Shown one piece after another: positions 46,697 to 58,349 of a stretch of DNA of 64,000 nt. The position numbers and the translations under genes were made by a program. The stretch is taken from NCBI RefSeq assembly GCF_004193775.1, contig NC_041002.1, positions 40,338,038 through 40,402,037 on the forward strand. Reading direction: 5' to 3'. The notes beneath the pieces were generated by a model. The model did not search any database. It was not told the DNA's origin and worked only from the letters and a program-made list of their open reading frames with translations. Source of the stretch: Glycine soja. Its lineage: Eukaryota; Streptophyta; Magnoliopsida; Fabales; Fabaceae. The first letter of the stretch is position 1; the number at the start of each line of letters is the position of its first letter.

Positions 46697-48907
46697 ATGG
46701 CCTCTTTAAATTCTTTGTTTTTCAAAAATAATTTCAGGAATAGGTCATTCCAAGATCATGATGAAGACCAAGTCAACTTGTGTCTCATGACAAAACCTCA
46801 TGAAAACAACAAAGAAGAATCTGTAAGGAAGAAGTGGTACATCGACAGTGGATGTTCCAAGCATATGACGGGAGATGTATCCAAATTTACAACCATTTCC
46901 CCCAAGAAAAGTGGACATGTTAGATATGGCGACAACAACAAAGGCAAAATCATTGGAGTCAGTAAAATAGGTACGAGTTCCTCTACTCCTATTGAAAATG
47001 TGTTACTTGTAGAAGGTTTAAAGCATAGCCTATTAAGTGTTAGTCAATTATGTGATAGAGGATATAAAGTATCTTTTGATTCTGAAAATTGTATTATCAA
47101 GCATGAGCATGACAAAGATATTGAGCATATAGGCTTTAGAGAAAATAATGTTTACATGATTGATTTAAAACAAAAATCTGAAAATGATAGATGCTTTCTA
47201 AGTAAAGATAATGATCCTTGGTTATGGCATAAGAGAATTGCTCACATTAACATGGATCATCTAAATAGATTAATCTCAAAAGACCTATTTGTTGGTTTAC
47301 CAATATTAAAGTTTGAAAAAGATAAATTATGTGATGTATGCCAAAAAGGTAAACAAACAAAAGCATCTTTTAAATCTAAAAATATTGTCTCTACCACTCA
47401 ACCATTACAATTATTGCATATGGATCTGTTTGGACCCTCTAGGGTCATGAGTTTTGGTGGTAGTTACTATGCTTTAGTAATTGTTGATGATTATTCTAGA
47501 TATACTTGGACTTTATTTCTTACTCATAAAAATGATGCATTTCATGCATTTAGAAGACTTGCCAAAGTCATCCAAAAAAAGAAAAATCTCAAAATTATCT
47601 CCATTAGAAGTGATCATGGAGGTGAATTTGAAAATAATGATTTTGAAATGTTTTGTGATGAACATGGCATAGAACACAACTTTTCTGCACCTAGGACGCC
47701 CCCACAAAACGAAGTAGTAGAAAGGAAAAATAGATCTTTAGAAGAAATTGCTAGAACCCTTTTAAATGACACACCACTTCCAAAATATTTTTGGGCAGAA
47801 GCAGTCAACACCGCATCTTATATTACGAATAGAGCTTTAATAAGACCCATTCTTAAGAAAACCCCATATGAACATTTTAACAATAGAAAACCAAACATTG
47901 CTCATTTACATGTTTTTGGATGTAAATATTTTGTTCTAAACAATGGTAAAGAAAGCCTAGGAAAATTTGATGCTAAGGCAGATGAGGGCATCTTCCTTGA
48001 ATATTCCCTACTTAGCAAAGCCTTTAGGATATACAACAAAAGAACCGTGACAATTGAGGAATCAATACATGTTTCTTTTGATGAAACTAATATTACCTCT
48101 TCGAGAGAGGAGTTTCTTGATGATATTACAGATTCTTTGGAAGATATGCACAATCAAGAAAGAGATCTAAAAAGGAAGAGAAATGAAGAAAACAAGGATG
48201 CTCAAGATAACATAATCCAAGAAAATGATGATCTTCCCAAAGAATGGAGAACCTCAAGAAATCATCCTCTTGACAATATCATCGGAGATATCTCAAAAGG
48301 GGTAACCACTAGACTTTCTCTTAAAGACTTATGCAATAATATGGCTTTTGTTTCGTTAATAGAACCTAAAAACCTTAAGGAAGCCATTATAGATGATCAT
48401 TGGATAGTAGCTATGCAAGAGGAATTAAATCAATTTGAAAGAAATGATGTATGGGAATTAGTAAAGAAACCTTCAAACTATCCAATCATAGGAACTAAGT
48501 GGGTATTCAGAAACAAATTGGATGAAAATGGTATAGTAATTAGAAATAAAGCTAGACTGGTGGCAAAAGGATATAACCAAGAAGAAGGTATAGACTATAA
48601 AGAAACCTTTGCACCTGTAGCCAGATTAGAAGCCATTAGGATGCTTTTAGCCTATGCATCTATCATGAACTTTAAATTATATCAAATGGATGTCAAGAGT
48701 GCTTTCTTAAATGGTCTAATTCAAGAGGAGGTATATGTAGAACAACCTCCTAGGTTTGAAGACTCACAAAAATTAGACCATGTTTATAGATTAAAGAAAG
48801 CACTCTATGGATTAAAGCAACCACCTAGGGCTTGGTATGAAAGATTAAGTAAATTCCTATTAGAAAAGAATTTCACTCGAAACAAAAAGATCATGTCATA
48901 CTTTTAA
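46697..48907 (+). CDS. pol: SIRE-like copia pol fragment: protease, integrase, partial reverse transcriptase
   Basis: One open frame of 736 residues encodes copia Pol parts. The protease has [14 protein letters not shown] (about residue 47-60). A GAG-pre-integrase segment follows ([20 protein letters not shown]). The integrase core has D near 243 (HMDLFGPSR), D near 304 (RSDHGGEFE) and E near 340 (VVERKN). RT begins near 555 and reaches [16 protein letters not shown]. The element was cut here: Gag is absent (only 36 bp separate the primer site from the ATG), and the YVDD half of RT, RNase H and the 3' LTR are missing. The last seven or so residues are foreign. The usual TPQQNG motif reads TPPQNE. 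Lack of stops suggests a young insertion. It is not functional. Confidence 0.9.
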   Translation: MASLNSLFFKNNFRNRSFQDHDEDQVNLCLMTKPHENNKEESVRKKWYIDSGCSKHMTGDVSKFTTISPKKSGHVRYGDNNKGKIIGVSKIGTSSSTPIENVLLVEGLKHSLLSVSQLCDRGYKVSFDSENCIIKHEHDKDIEHIGFRENNVYMIDLKQKSENDRCFLSKDNDPWLWHKRIAHINMDHLNRLISKDLFVGLPILKFEKDKLCDVCQKGKQTKASFKSKNIVSTTQPLQLLHMDLFGPSRVMSFGGSYYALVIVDDYSRYTWTLFLTHKNDAFHAFRRLAKVIQKKKNLKIISIRSDHGGEFENNDFEMFCDEHGIEHNFSAPRTPPQNEVVERKNRSLEEIARTLLNDTPLPKYFWAEAVNTASYITNRALIRPILKKTPYEHFNNRKPNIAHLHVFGCKYFVLNNGKESLGKFDAKADEGIFLEYSLLSKAFRIYNKRTVTIEESIHVSFDETNITSSREEFLDDITDSLEDMHNQERDLKRKRNEENKDAQDNIIQENDDLPKEWRTSRNHPLDNIIGDISKGVTTRLSLKDLCNNMAFVSLIEPKNLKEAIIDDHWIVAMQEELNQFERNDVWELVKKPSNYPIIGTKWVFRNKLDENGIVIRNKARLVAKGYNQEEGIDYKETFAPVARLEAIRMLLAYASIMNFKLYQMDVKSAFLNGLIQEEVYVEQPPRFEDSQKLDHVYRLKKALYGLKQPPRAWYERLSKFLLEKNFTRNKKIMSYF

Positions 48908-49800
48908 TGGAAAAAAAATTTCATACGAAAGTGAAATGAATGAAATTACTAATATTAAATAACTCAGTGTAACTAATATAAAAAATGTGTTTTCAATTTA
49001 CGTTTTTCAGCAAATTGTAAACAATAAAATGCATTATCTGGAAACCATAATGATTAAATTACAACTTTAAACTGTCAAAATAAAGTAACATAAAAATTTC
49101 TCCATCAATCATAATGGGGTCATCATCACTCTATTTTTCTCAGAACATGGTAACTCTTTTTCACCTCCTCAGTTGTAGCTTCACCACCATCCTGTCAAAA
49201 CAGAAATACTGAATGATATAAGAAACAATTTAAGACTATCATAAAAACTGCAAGAAAAATAGAAATTTAATAAAGAAAATTATAACTGATAAAATCCAAA
49301 TATACTCAATTTTGTTTATGAATTGATAGCAAAAAAAAATGAATCAGTATCATAAAAATATATCAACTTCGTGAAAATGTCTTTGATCAGATGGGTACAA
49401 TAAAAATGACTTCAAGAAGACATTTTTATGATATCTACTTCCAGGTCCATATATTTTATTGATGGCATTCAAACGTTTTTTGATGGAAAGTATCAAATCA
49501 AAATACAAATTTAGATGATAATAATAATAATAATAATAATAATTAAACAAAAAAAGCACTGGGTAGCGTTACCCACACATCCTTACCCCATAGCTGCAGT
49601 TCTGCAAATTGCTCACAGCATCTACACAAAAAAAAAAAGGAAATATATAATAGATATTAGCATTCTGAAGGGAAAGTATCAACTTTGATGACAATGGTTT
49701 AAAAAAATACCACAAAAATCAGATACCATAAAAATGGAGATACCATAAAAATATAGCAACTCTGCCTTGAAAATGTCTTTAGTATCACCATTATCACTTT
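48908..49800 (-). other. Intergenic with possible minus-strand exon remains
   Basis: AT-rich. On the minus strand a TTGACAG acceptor at about 49196 opens into DGGEATTEEVKKSYHVLRKI then E and TGA, a plausible terminal exon. A 42-bp exon-like piece lies near 49577-49620. I cannot name the gene. It may belong with the repeated exon-like array to the right. An (ATA)n tract is at 49518-49541. Confidence 0.35.
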
Positions 49801-51650
49801 AGTAGCAAAAATAAATCAGCAATAACTCTTGCAGCAAAAATGGCAGAAGATAACTTAATAAAAAAAAGGGGAAAAATATAAAAATAACACCTTTATTCTT
49901 CAACACATTCAGCACCGTCGTTAGCCTGTCCCAAAAATCAAACAATACAAAATCATACCACAAAAAATTAGACAAAAAGAAACGGGCAAAAAATAGATAA
50001 AAATGGAACTTTTATTCATCAACACCGCCATGTGAATCATATTGTTGCAAAAAATCAGCAACAACTCTTGTAGCAAAAAAGGTAGAAAATCATTTTTTTT
50101 TTAAAAATGAAAAAGAATAGAAGAGAAAAAAAAAAGAAATCAGCAACAACTCTTGTAGCAAAAATGACAGAAGATAATTTTTTAAAAAAAGAAAATCAGG
50201 AAAAAATGACACCTTTATTCTTCAACACCTTCAGCACTATCGTTAGCCTGTCTCAAAAATCAAACCACAAAATCATAACTCTTGTAGCAAAAATGGCATA
50301 AGATAATTTTTTTACAAAAAGGAAATTAGGAAAAAAGGGGAAAAAATAACACCTTTATTCTTCAACACCTTCAGCACTGTCCCAAAAATCAAACCACAAA
50401 ATCATACCACAAAAAATTAGACAAAAAAAACGGGAAAAAAATAGATAAAAAGGGAACATTTATTCTTTAACACTGCTCTGTGAATCATATTGAAAAAAAT
50501 AAACGAAAAAGAGTATAACAAAAACAAAAAGAAATCAACAACAACTCTTGTAGCAAAAATGACAGAAGACAAATTTTTTTAAAAAGGAAATTAGGAAAAA
50601 AAGCAAAAAAAAATGACACCTTTATTCTTCAGCACTGTCGTTACGAACCTATACTCATGTAGAAAACAAAATAAATGCAACACACCCAAAAAAATTTAAG
50701 CTTTTGTGTTTACGAACCTGTACTCATGAAGTTTTTGGGATAAAAATCGCAACTTTAATATGTTCTTTCACCTTCTCTGCATACAACATGCAAAAAAATA
50801 TATTGAACCATTACACCACCAAAAAAGGACGAAAACACAAAAAGCTAGGTATAGGAAGCAATGAGCACAGTGGAGAAGGTTCAGTAACACAAAAAAAAAA
50901 TCAAATTTTTGTATTGCGAGAAGTCAGAAAACAAAATAAAGGCCGAACACCCAAAAAAATTTAAGCTTTTGTGTTTTCGAACCTGTAGTCATGGAGTTTT
51001 TGAGATAAAATGACATCTTTAATGTGTTCTTCCAACTTCTCTGCATACAACATGCCAAAAAATATATTGAACCATTACACCACCAAAAAAGGACGAAAAC
51101 ACAAAAAGCTGGGCATATGAAGCAATGGGCACATTGGAGAAAGCTCAGGAACACAAAAAAATTTAAACTTTTGTATTGTGAGAAGTCAGAAAACAAAATA
51201 AAGGTAGAACACCCAAAAAAAAATTAAGCTTTTGTGTTTACGAACCTGTACTCATGGAGTTTTTTAGATAAAAATCGCAGCTTTAATATGTTCTTCCACC
51301 TTCTGTGCATACAACATGCTAAAAAATATATTGAACCATTACACAACATAAAAAGATGGGCATAGGAAGCAATAAACACGTTAGAGAAGCCTCAGGAACA
51401 CAAAAAATGCAAACTTTTGTATTGCGAGAAGCCAGAAACTGTAACATTCAACACCATCGTTAGCCTGTCCCAAAAATCAAACCACAAAAAATCAGACCAT
51501 AAAAAATTAGGCAAAAAAGGGAGAAAAAATAGATAAAAATGGAACATTTATTCTTCAATAGCCTATCCCAACTCTTCCATGGGCAAAGCGTCGTAACCTT
51601 CAGTACCATCATTAGACTGTTGTAAAAATCAAACCACAAATAATGAGACA
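49801..51650 (-). repeat. AT-rich repeat array with exon-like units
   Basis: Several short units recur. One contains TTCTTCAACACCTTCAGCAC then CGTTAGCCTGTCCCAAAAAT (seen about seven times, whole or partial, 49890-51620). On the minus strand each is a CAG acceptor followed by GCTAACGACGGTGCTGA. Another is AACAACTCTTGTAGCAAAAA (four or more copies). The three 264-bp units at 50641-51430 are listed apart. Copies are diverged and gapped. Confidence 0.75.
50641..51430 (-). repeat. Three tandem 264-bp units, each with a candidate exon
   Basis: Units start at the AAGCTTTTGTGTT word at 50698, 50963 and 51226 (periods 265 and 263 bp). On the minus strand each has an AG acceptor, a 58-59 bp segment and an ACAG/GTTCG donor (50718-50776, 50983-51040, and from 51246). 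The middle one reads KLEEHIKDVILSQKLHDYR with no stop. The outer two contain in-frame stops or a shifted frame. The product is unknown. Confidence 0.7.
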
Positions 51651-53399
51651 AAAAAGAGAAAAAAATAGAATATTGACGTGAAACAAAATATGGACGGACG
51701 CAAAAGAATAAAGGAGGAGAAACAAAAACGGGATGGATGCAAAAGAATAAAGGAGGAGAAACAAAAGCAGAGAAGAAAAAAGGAGAAGTTGAGGAAGAGA
51801 AAAAAGGGGAAACTGAATATTGATAGAGAAGAAAAGAGAAGAAGTTGAGGAAGAGAAAGAGGGAGAGGGGGGGAAGAATCTGGACGGATGCAAGAGAAAT
51901 GGAAGAGAGAGAAGAAAGTTCTGGAATTAAGGAGAATTAAATGGTGCGGGGAAATCTGGCAATTAGAAAGTGACATGTGGCTTGATGGTTGTGGAAATAA
52001 GGAATTGCAACAGCTGGCACAAAGAAGAGAGAAGGGGCCTTGTAAAACACGAACCTTCAGAAAAAAGGATGAAGCCTTCACGTGGACTGAAGTGAGCAAA
52101 CAAGGTAGATGGTTTATTATTATTTTTATTGGACAGGTGTCAACAAGACAGAGAATAGGCAGTTGGACAGGTGTCAACAGGACAGAGCTCAGGTAGTCAG
52201 GGGCTTCTTTGTATAATAGATAGAGAAAATATATTCAAGAGTTTTAGGTAGAAACAAATTGGTAGAATGACGACATTTATTTATTTATTTTTAAATAATA
52301 GACTTAATTGACTTAGAAAATTTAAAACACTGAAATCAGCATAATTCAAATTTAAGAGATAGTATTTGTTTTCTTTTTACTATAATATGTTTTTTTTGGC
52401 TTTTTTTCAGACATACAATTCATTATTTTACAATCAATTTAAACAATTGTCTGGAAAAAATATTATAAAAACATTGTCTGAAGTTTGTAATTGGGTTAGT
52501 TTTCTAAAGTTAGTATTTGACCTTGTTCTAATCTAATAACAGTAGAATTTGTTTATATAACTCTCTAATTGATACCTAATACAAACGGAATCTGCAGTTT
52601 CTACCTAATTTGTTTATGACTCCCTAATTTTAGTGATGACCATTAGTTTTACTATGTGACTTGACTACAATTAATATTTTTGCAGCTTTCACATATGCTA
52701 TCTTATTTACACCAAACATTTATCAGCAAATTCGATCTCCAGCGAAGATGAAGAAGCAACGAACCAAGCTTGGTTATGACCCGACACTATAATTCGATGT
52801 CCAGAGAATGACATGAAGATGAAGGTTGAAGATTATATAAAGACACCAAACGAAACGACACACATACCAAGTAGCTAGGATTGCAATGGACATAATGTAC
52901 TATCCTATCAATATCAATACCGCAAACACATTCATTCATTATTTAACGCTAACAATAACATACACTAATTGGTGGAGTTCACCTATAATTTCAATTTGGC
53001 AAGTTTGATTAGATACCCTCCTTCTCCAGTTCATGTGGTGACCCTCGTTTTCACATTTATACAGCAAAAATAGAGTTCATCTTCACTTCAACATTTTCAT
53101 TTCCAGCATAAAGTAGCAATGAAAACTCCATCGTAGAAAGTAGAATAAACAAGAGTAGGTACCTGATGACAAGACGTGATGGTGAGCAAGAGTGAGACTG
53201 AGGAATTGAAGCACCTCTGTAGAGAGTGTGAGCAAGAGTGAGAGCGAGATTGAGGAGTCGCTGCGGAGAGTGAGAGCGAGAACGAGAGGGAGACTGAGGA
53301 GTCACCGCACCGCCTCAAAGAGTGAGAGTTAGAGCGAGAGTGAGAGATTAGGGTTAGAGTGGTTCAAAGTGGACGCATGAAGAAAGGAAGACAGATTCA
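51651..53399. other. Purine-rich and AT-rich sequence; no gene recognised
   Basis: At 51690-51900 the plus strand is almost all purine, with a direct repeat of GCAAAAGAATAAAGGAGGAG. A repeat of TTGGACAGGTGTCAACA.GACAGA occurs at 52127-52190. At 53200-53340 there are GAGAGTGAGAGCGAG repeats. These may be 5' parts of the minus-strand CACTA-like element that ends at 53629. Confidence 0.5.
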
Positions 53400-53629
53400 A
53401 TAAAAGGAAAAACACAATGTTGTTTCATAAAATCGACGTTAACAATCGCAAAATAACATCAGTTTTGGAAAAACCGATGTTAACATCACCACTTTAATAT
53501 TGGTTTTTCAAAAATCGATATTAACGAACTCATGTTATTTACAAATATGTCACTATCCTTTTGTTAACATCGATTTCATCAAAAATCGATGTTAAAGCAC
53601 CGATGTTAAAAATATTCTTTCTAGTAGTG
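53400..53629 (-). mobile_element. CACTA-like end with AACATCG subterminal repeats, cut into RLP-3
   Basis: Read on the minus strand it starts CACTACTAGAAAGAATATTT and carries AACATCGGT / ATCGATGTTAA repeats. The flanking 3 bp are TTA (53630-53632), fitting the 3-bp target of CACTA elements. It joins RLP-3 just after the FEG word of the C-cap. The opposite end with the same repeats is not seen. Confidence 0.75.
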
Positions 53630-53796
53630 TTACCTTCAAAAGAAGCTGAAAACGACTGAATTTGGGTACCAATTGGGATCTTCCCCACCAAATGATTGAA
53701 GGAGAGATTTAAATATGAAAAAAATGGCAAACTTGCAAGTTGCATTGGAATTTCTCTACCTATAGAGATTTGTGAAAGGTCCATAGACTCCCATTG

Positions 53797-56217
53797 TGTA
53801 ACATCCCATTGTATAAATAGCAATGTTAGGTCAGTTTTAGATTGACGATGCCTCTTCTTTCCCACATTTTCGTTTTCCCTCTTCTCCTCTCCAAAATCCT
53901 TTCTTTTTCCCGCAGCCCACAAAACCTATCTCAGAAAAACGATGATCTTGGACTCATTCACCGTTGGATCGTCGTGAAATTTGAGTACCACGTTCGCAAC
54001 CCGATTTCGAGAATTCTCACCGTTGGGAATTGCAAAAACATGTCAGAGCTAAGAGAAATACCCTTCGCACCGTAGCTTTCTCTTTTCCAGCAAAAATCCA
54101 AAACGGTCTCAATAAAACTACGATCCCGGTTTCGTTAACCGTTGAATTTTCATGAAATTTGGATATGCTGTTCTAAATTCAATTGCGCACACTTTCAAAG
54201 TTGGGATTTGCAAGATAATATTTGTGGAGGGAGAAAAAGGAATCGCATGAAGACAGTACAAGTGGAGGCTTCAATCTCTTATTCGTCTCTCTGAAGTTTG
54301 GGAATTCTATTGGAGTAGTCGGAGAAATAACTGGAGGAATCTCAGGGAACCGCTAGAGATGCCGCTATCACTGTCGGAAGACACGTGAGTCCGCTTAGAG
54401 GTAAAGGATGAGTTTATCGCAATTGGGGGTTAGAATGAACATGTGTAGGGATCCTTAGAGAATGAAATTTGGGTTTATTTTGGGATGTTTATTGAATTAT
54501 AATTTTCTCTTTATGATTATAAATACAATATTATTGTGTTCTATGTACCAATTGATTTCCTGATGAGAATTGATTGATAAACTTGAGTGCTCTTGATGTC
54601 TTTGTGTTTAACCCATGAATTTGATTAATTGATTTTGATATACTTGTGAGAAACTATTTCAGGGATTTTACACCCCATGTTGTGATAAAATCTTTTGTAT
54701 AAATTGTTATGTTGAGGTTATGAAATGATGATTCAAACTGTGATTATGTGATAAATTGAACATGTGACGGATGATGAAATACATGTGTATTGAGATGAGA
54801 TGTGTGTATTGAGTTGTGAACTATGAACTGTGCAATCACACAATTGTAAGACCCTTTAAGGGCGACGAGTATTGTGATGGGATCCATTTTGGGAACCCAA
54901 CGAGTTAAAATGATTTTGAAAACAATTGAGTAGTTGTGTATATTGCATAGTTCATAGGTAAAGTGAATATGATTCATGAGATGTTATAACATGCTATTTT
55001 GAGATTATACCATTGTGATTGAGATCGAGTGTATGTGATAAATTGTGTATGTATGTGATTGAGATGTTGTGTGCATTGAGTATTAACTGTGAATTGTACA
55101 ATCACATGACTATAAGTCCCTTTAAGGGCGACGAGTTAATGCTAAGTCCCTTTAAGGGCGAAGAGTTAATGCTAAGTCCCTTTAAGGGCGACGAGTTAAT
55201 GTTAAGTCCCTTTTTGGACGACGAGTTAATGTTAAGTCCCTTTAAGGGCGACGAGTTAATGTTAAGTCCCTTTTAGGGCGACGAGTTAAAACTATTTTGA
55301 GAACAATTGAGGAGTCGTGTGTTTTGTACAGTTCATAGATAGAGTCTGTGTGCTAAAATGTTTTCTGGGTTGGACCTGAATCAGGAGGGAGAGGCCTTGA
55401 CGGACTCTTCGGAGTGTAGGCCTTGGGGGTCACACGGTTTGAGTGCTCCTTTAAGCCTATGTTGATCCCATATGGTTGGAGCATTCTCACAAAACACTGT
55501 GACCCTGACTGGTCTCCCTATGATATTACCTAGTGAGAGTGACTTGACTTGCTAGTGTGTGGTTTGTCTTGTCATGTACCCCTAGGCGCCCGACGAGGTT
55601 TTTCACTAACATGATACCACATTGCATATAGGCTTGAGTCTTAGCATAACTGTTGCATATGCTTGCTAATTTTTTATTATGAAATTGATGTGTTATTATG
55701 TCTCGATCGGAGTGTGTGATTCTTGTGTATTGTGATTGATGATTGAAAAGTAAATTTTGAATAACAAAGTGATGAAATAATGTGATATATGCTAAGTAAA
55801 TTGTATTTGGCTATTATATGTTATCTTGTTTCTCTCTAGTAGTTAGGAATGTGATAACTCACTCCCGGTTTACTGTTTGTGTTTGAATCCTGTGATGATC
55901 TTGAACTTTGTGTTCGGGGGAGCAGATGATTAGGTGGATGACTATGAAGAATTTCATGCTAGAGGACATGGGAACACAACGCTCTGATAGGATGTAACAT
56001 TAGGATATAGGTTCTATATTAATTGTATGAAGCTTAGACGACCTTGTTTGAGCCGAGATGACTTTATTATTTATTTGGACAAGTTTGAATATGATATAGA
56101 AGAAAGTGAATGTGAGTCTTTTACCCCTTTGAAAGGCTTGTATTTAAAAATGTTTTAAAAATACTTTTAATTAATATTTGAATTTTTATTCCTTTATTAG
56201 TATATATGTGAGGGGTA
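53797..56217 (+). repeat. Plus-oriented LTR arm of the inverted pair
   Basis: Starts TGTAACATCCCAT and carries a TATAAATAG box near 53813. It ends early at GAGGGGTA, where the complete LTR would go on to GAGGGTGTCACA. Confidence 0.88.
55113..55288 (+). repeat. Six 30-bp tandem repeats in LTR arm
   Basis: Unit TAAGTCCCTTTAAGGGCGAC with GAGTTAATGC, starting at 55113, 55143, 55173, 55203, 55233 and 55263. CCCTTTAAGGG is a palindrome. The open reading frame across it is a repeat artefact. Confidence 0.93.
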
Positions 56218-56236
56218 TGGCTCTGATACCACTAAA
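56218..56236 (-). other. Primer binding site between the two inverted LTRs
   Basis: On the minus strand TTTAG then TGGTATCAGAGCCA, the normal spacing and sequence after an LTR. It shows that the minus LTR is the original 5' LTR. Confidence 0.88.
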
Positions 56237-58349
56237 TGTGACACCCTCTACCCCTCACATATATACTAATAAAGGAATAAAAATTCAAATATTAAATAAA
56301 AGTATTTTTAAAACATTTTTTTTAAACAAGTCTTTCAAAGGGGAAAAAGGCTCACATTCATTTTTTTTCTACATCATATTCAAACTTGTCCAAATAAATA
56401 ATAATGGAGTCAAAAGAGTAATCTCGACTCAAACAAGGTCGTCTAAGCTTCATACAATTAATATAGAACCTATATCCTAATGTCACATCCTATCAGAACG
56501 TTGTGTTCCCGTGTCCTCTAGCATGAGGTTCTTCATAGTCATCCACCTATTCATCTGCTTCCCCGAACACAAGTTCAAGAAACACAACAACACACAAGGA
56601 GTGAGTTATCACATTCCTAGCTAATAGAGAAACAAGACAATTAAATATACATATTATGTACATGAGATACCACTTGCTTAAACATAGCTCACGTAATTTC
56701 ACCACTTTGTCATTCAAAATTCACTTTTCAATCATCAATCAGATTACACAAGAATCCCATACTCCGATCAAGATATAATAACACATCAATTTCATAATAA
56801 ACAATTAGCAAGCGTATGCAACAATTATGCTAAGACTCAATCTTATATGCAATGTGGTACCATGTCAGTGAAAAACCTCGTCGGGCACCTAGGAGTACAT
56901 GACAAGACAAACCACACTAGCAAGTCAAGTCACTCTCACTAGGTAATATCATAGGGAGACCATTCAGGGTCACAGTGTTTTGCGAGAATGCTCCAACCAT
57001 ATGGGATCAACATAGGCTTAAAGGAGCACTCAAACCGTGTGACCCCCAAGGCCTACACTCCAAAGAGTCCGTCAGGGCCTCTCCCTCCTGATTCAGGTCC
57101 AACCCAGAAAATATTTTAGCACATAGACTATATCTATGAACTGTACAAAACACACGACTCCTCAATTGTTCTCAAATATTTTTAACTCGTCGCCCTTTAA
57201 GGGTCTTAGCATTAACTCGTCGTCCTTAAAGGGTCTTAGCATTAACTCGTTGCCCTTAAAGAGTCTTAGCATTAACTCGTCGCCCTTAAAGGGTCTTATA
57301 GTCGTGTGATTGTACAATCCACAGTTTACAACTCAATGCACACAACATCTCAATCACGTGTTTACTCAGTTTATCACATACACTCGATCTCAATTACAAT
57401 GGTATAAGCTCAAAATAGCATGTTGTCACACCTCATGAATCATATTCATTTTATTTATAATTATAAAGGAAAAATTGCAATTTAATAAACATCCCAAAAT
57501 AAAACCCCAATTTAATCTTCTAAGGATCCCTACACATGTTCTCAGTAATCCCCAGTTGTGAATAACTCATCCCTTACCTCTAAGCAGACTCACGTCTTCT
57601 GACAAGAGAGAATGAGAAGGGATTGAAGCCTCCATTTGTACTATCTTCATACGATTCCTTTTTCTCTCTCCACGAATATTATCCCACAAATCCCAACGGT
57701 GAAAGTGTGAGAAATTGAATTTGGAACAACATATCCAAATTTGACTACAATCCAACGGTTAATGAATCCAGGATCGTATTTTTAGCAAGACAGTTTTGGG
57801 TTTCTGCGGAAAGATAAAAGGCTCCAATGCGAAGGGTTTTCCTCTAAGATCAGACAAGATTTCGAAATTCCCAATGGTGAGAATACTCGGAATTGGATTG
57901 CGAACCTGATGCTTAAATTTCACGACGATCCAACGGTGAATGAGTCCGAGATCATCATTTTTCTGAGACATGTTTGATGGTCTGCGGGAAAAGAGAGGTT
58001 GAGAAGGGAAAACGAGATTGAGAGACGAAGGAGGCGGCTGAGGAATCAGTCTGAAAACTGACCTAACATTTTTCTATTTATAGCTAGGGGTATTCATGAC
58101 TTATTATTTACTCTATTTACTTATTTTTTATTATTTTTTTAAAAAAAACTCTATTTTATTCTCCATCAAATGAATAATAAAATACTCTTTTTATTTTCTC
58201 TCAAATCATTAATTTAATTAATAAAATTAATTTTCCTTATTTATTTAATTATAAAACCTCATCATTTTTCTAAAACTCTATTTATTTATAAATAACAATT
58301 CTTCTTCTTTTTTTTTTTTAAATTAACTTACGAAAAATGGGATGTTACA
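56237..58349 (-). repeat. Minus-oriented LTR arm of the inverted pair
   Basis: Read on the minus strand, from TGTAACATCCCAT to GAGGGTGTCACA, with complete ends. It is highly similar to the other arm, with different deletions. Confidence 0.88.
57184..57302 (-). repeat. Four 30-bp tandem repeats in LTR arm
   Basis: Reverse-orientation counterpart of 55113-55288, with AACTCGTCGCCCTTTAAGGG-type units at 57184, 57214, 57244 and 57274. Confidence 0.92.

Larger units (their letters stand above)
53797..58349. mobile_element. Inverted pair of family L LTRs flanked by one target duplication
   Basis: The 4553-bp insert starts TGTAACATCCCAT and ends ATGGGATGTTACA. It has an exact 5-bp duplication CATTG (53792-53796, 58350-58354). 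Two LTRs face opposite ways with their U3 starts outward: 53797-56217 (plus) and 56237-58349 (minus). The 19 bp between them (56218-56236) are TTTAG plus the primer site TGGTATCAGAGCCA, read on the minus strand. The plus LTR lacks its last about 12 bp and about 250 bp near its start; the minus LTR lacks about 450 bp matched by 54484-54960. No coding sequence. Confidence 0.9.

Noticed and set aside
51612..52177. Minus frames of 93 and 182 codons rich in Phe, Leu and Ser.
   Set aside because: Caused by an almost pure purine tract on the plus strand; low complexity with no domain.
42411..53629. One giant CACTA element between the tips at 42411 and 53629.
   Set aside because: The subterminal repeats differ (ACGACGG versus AACATCGG), so the two tips belong to different families.
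55019..55276. 85-codon frame with repeating SPFKGDELML peptide.
   Set aside because: It is the translation of the 30-bp LTR tandem repeat; no start context or homologue.
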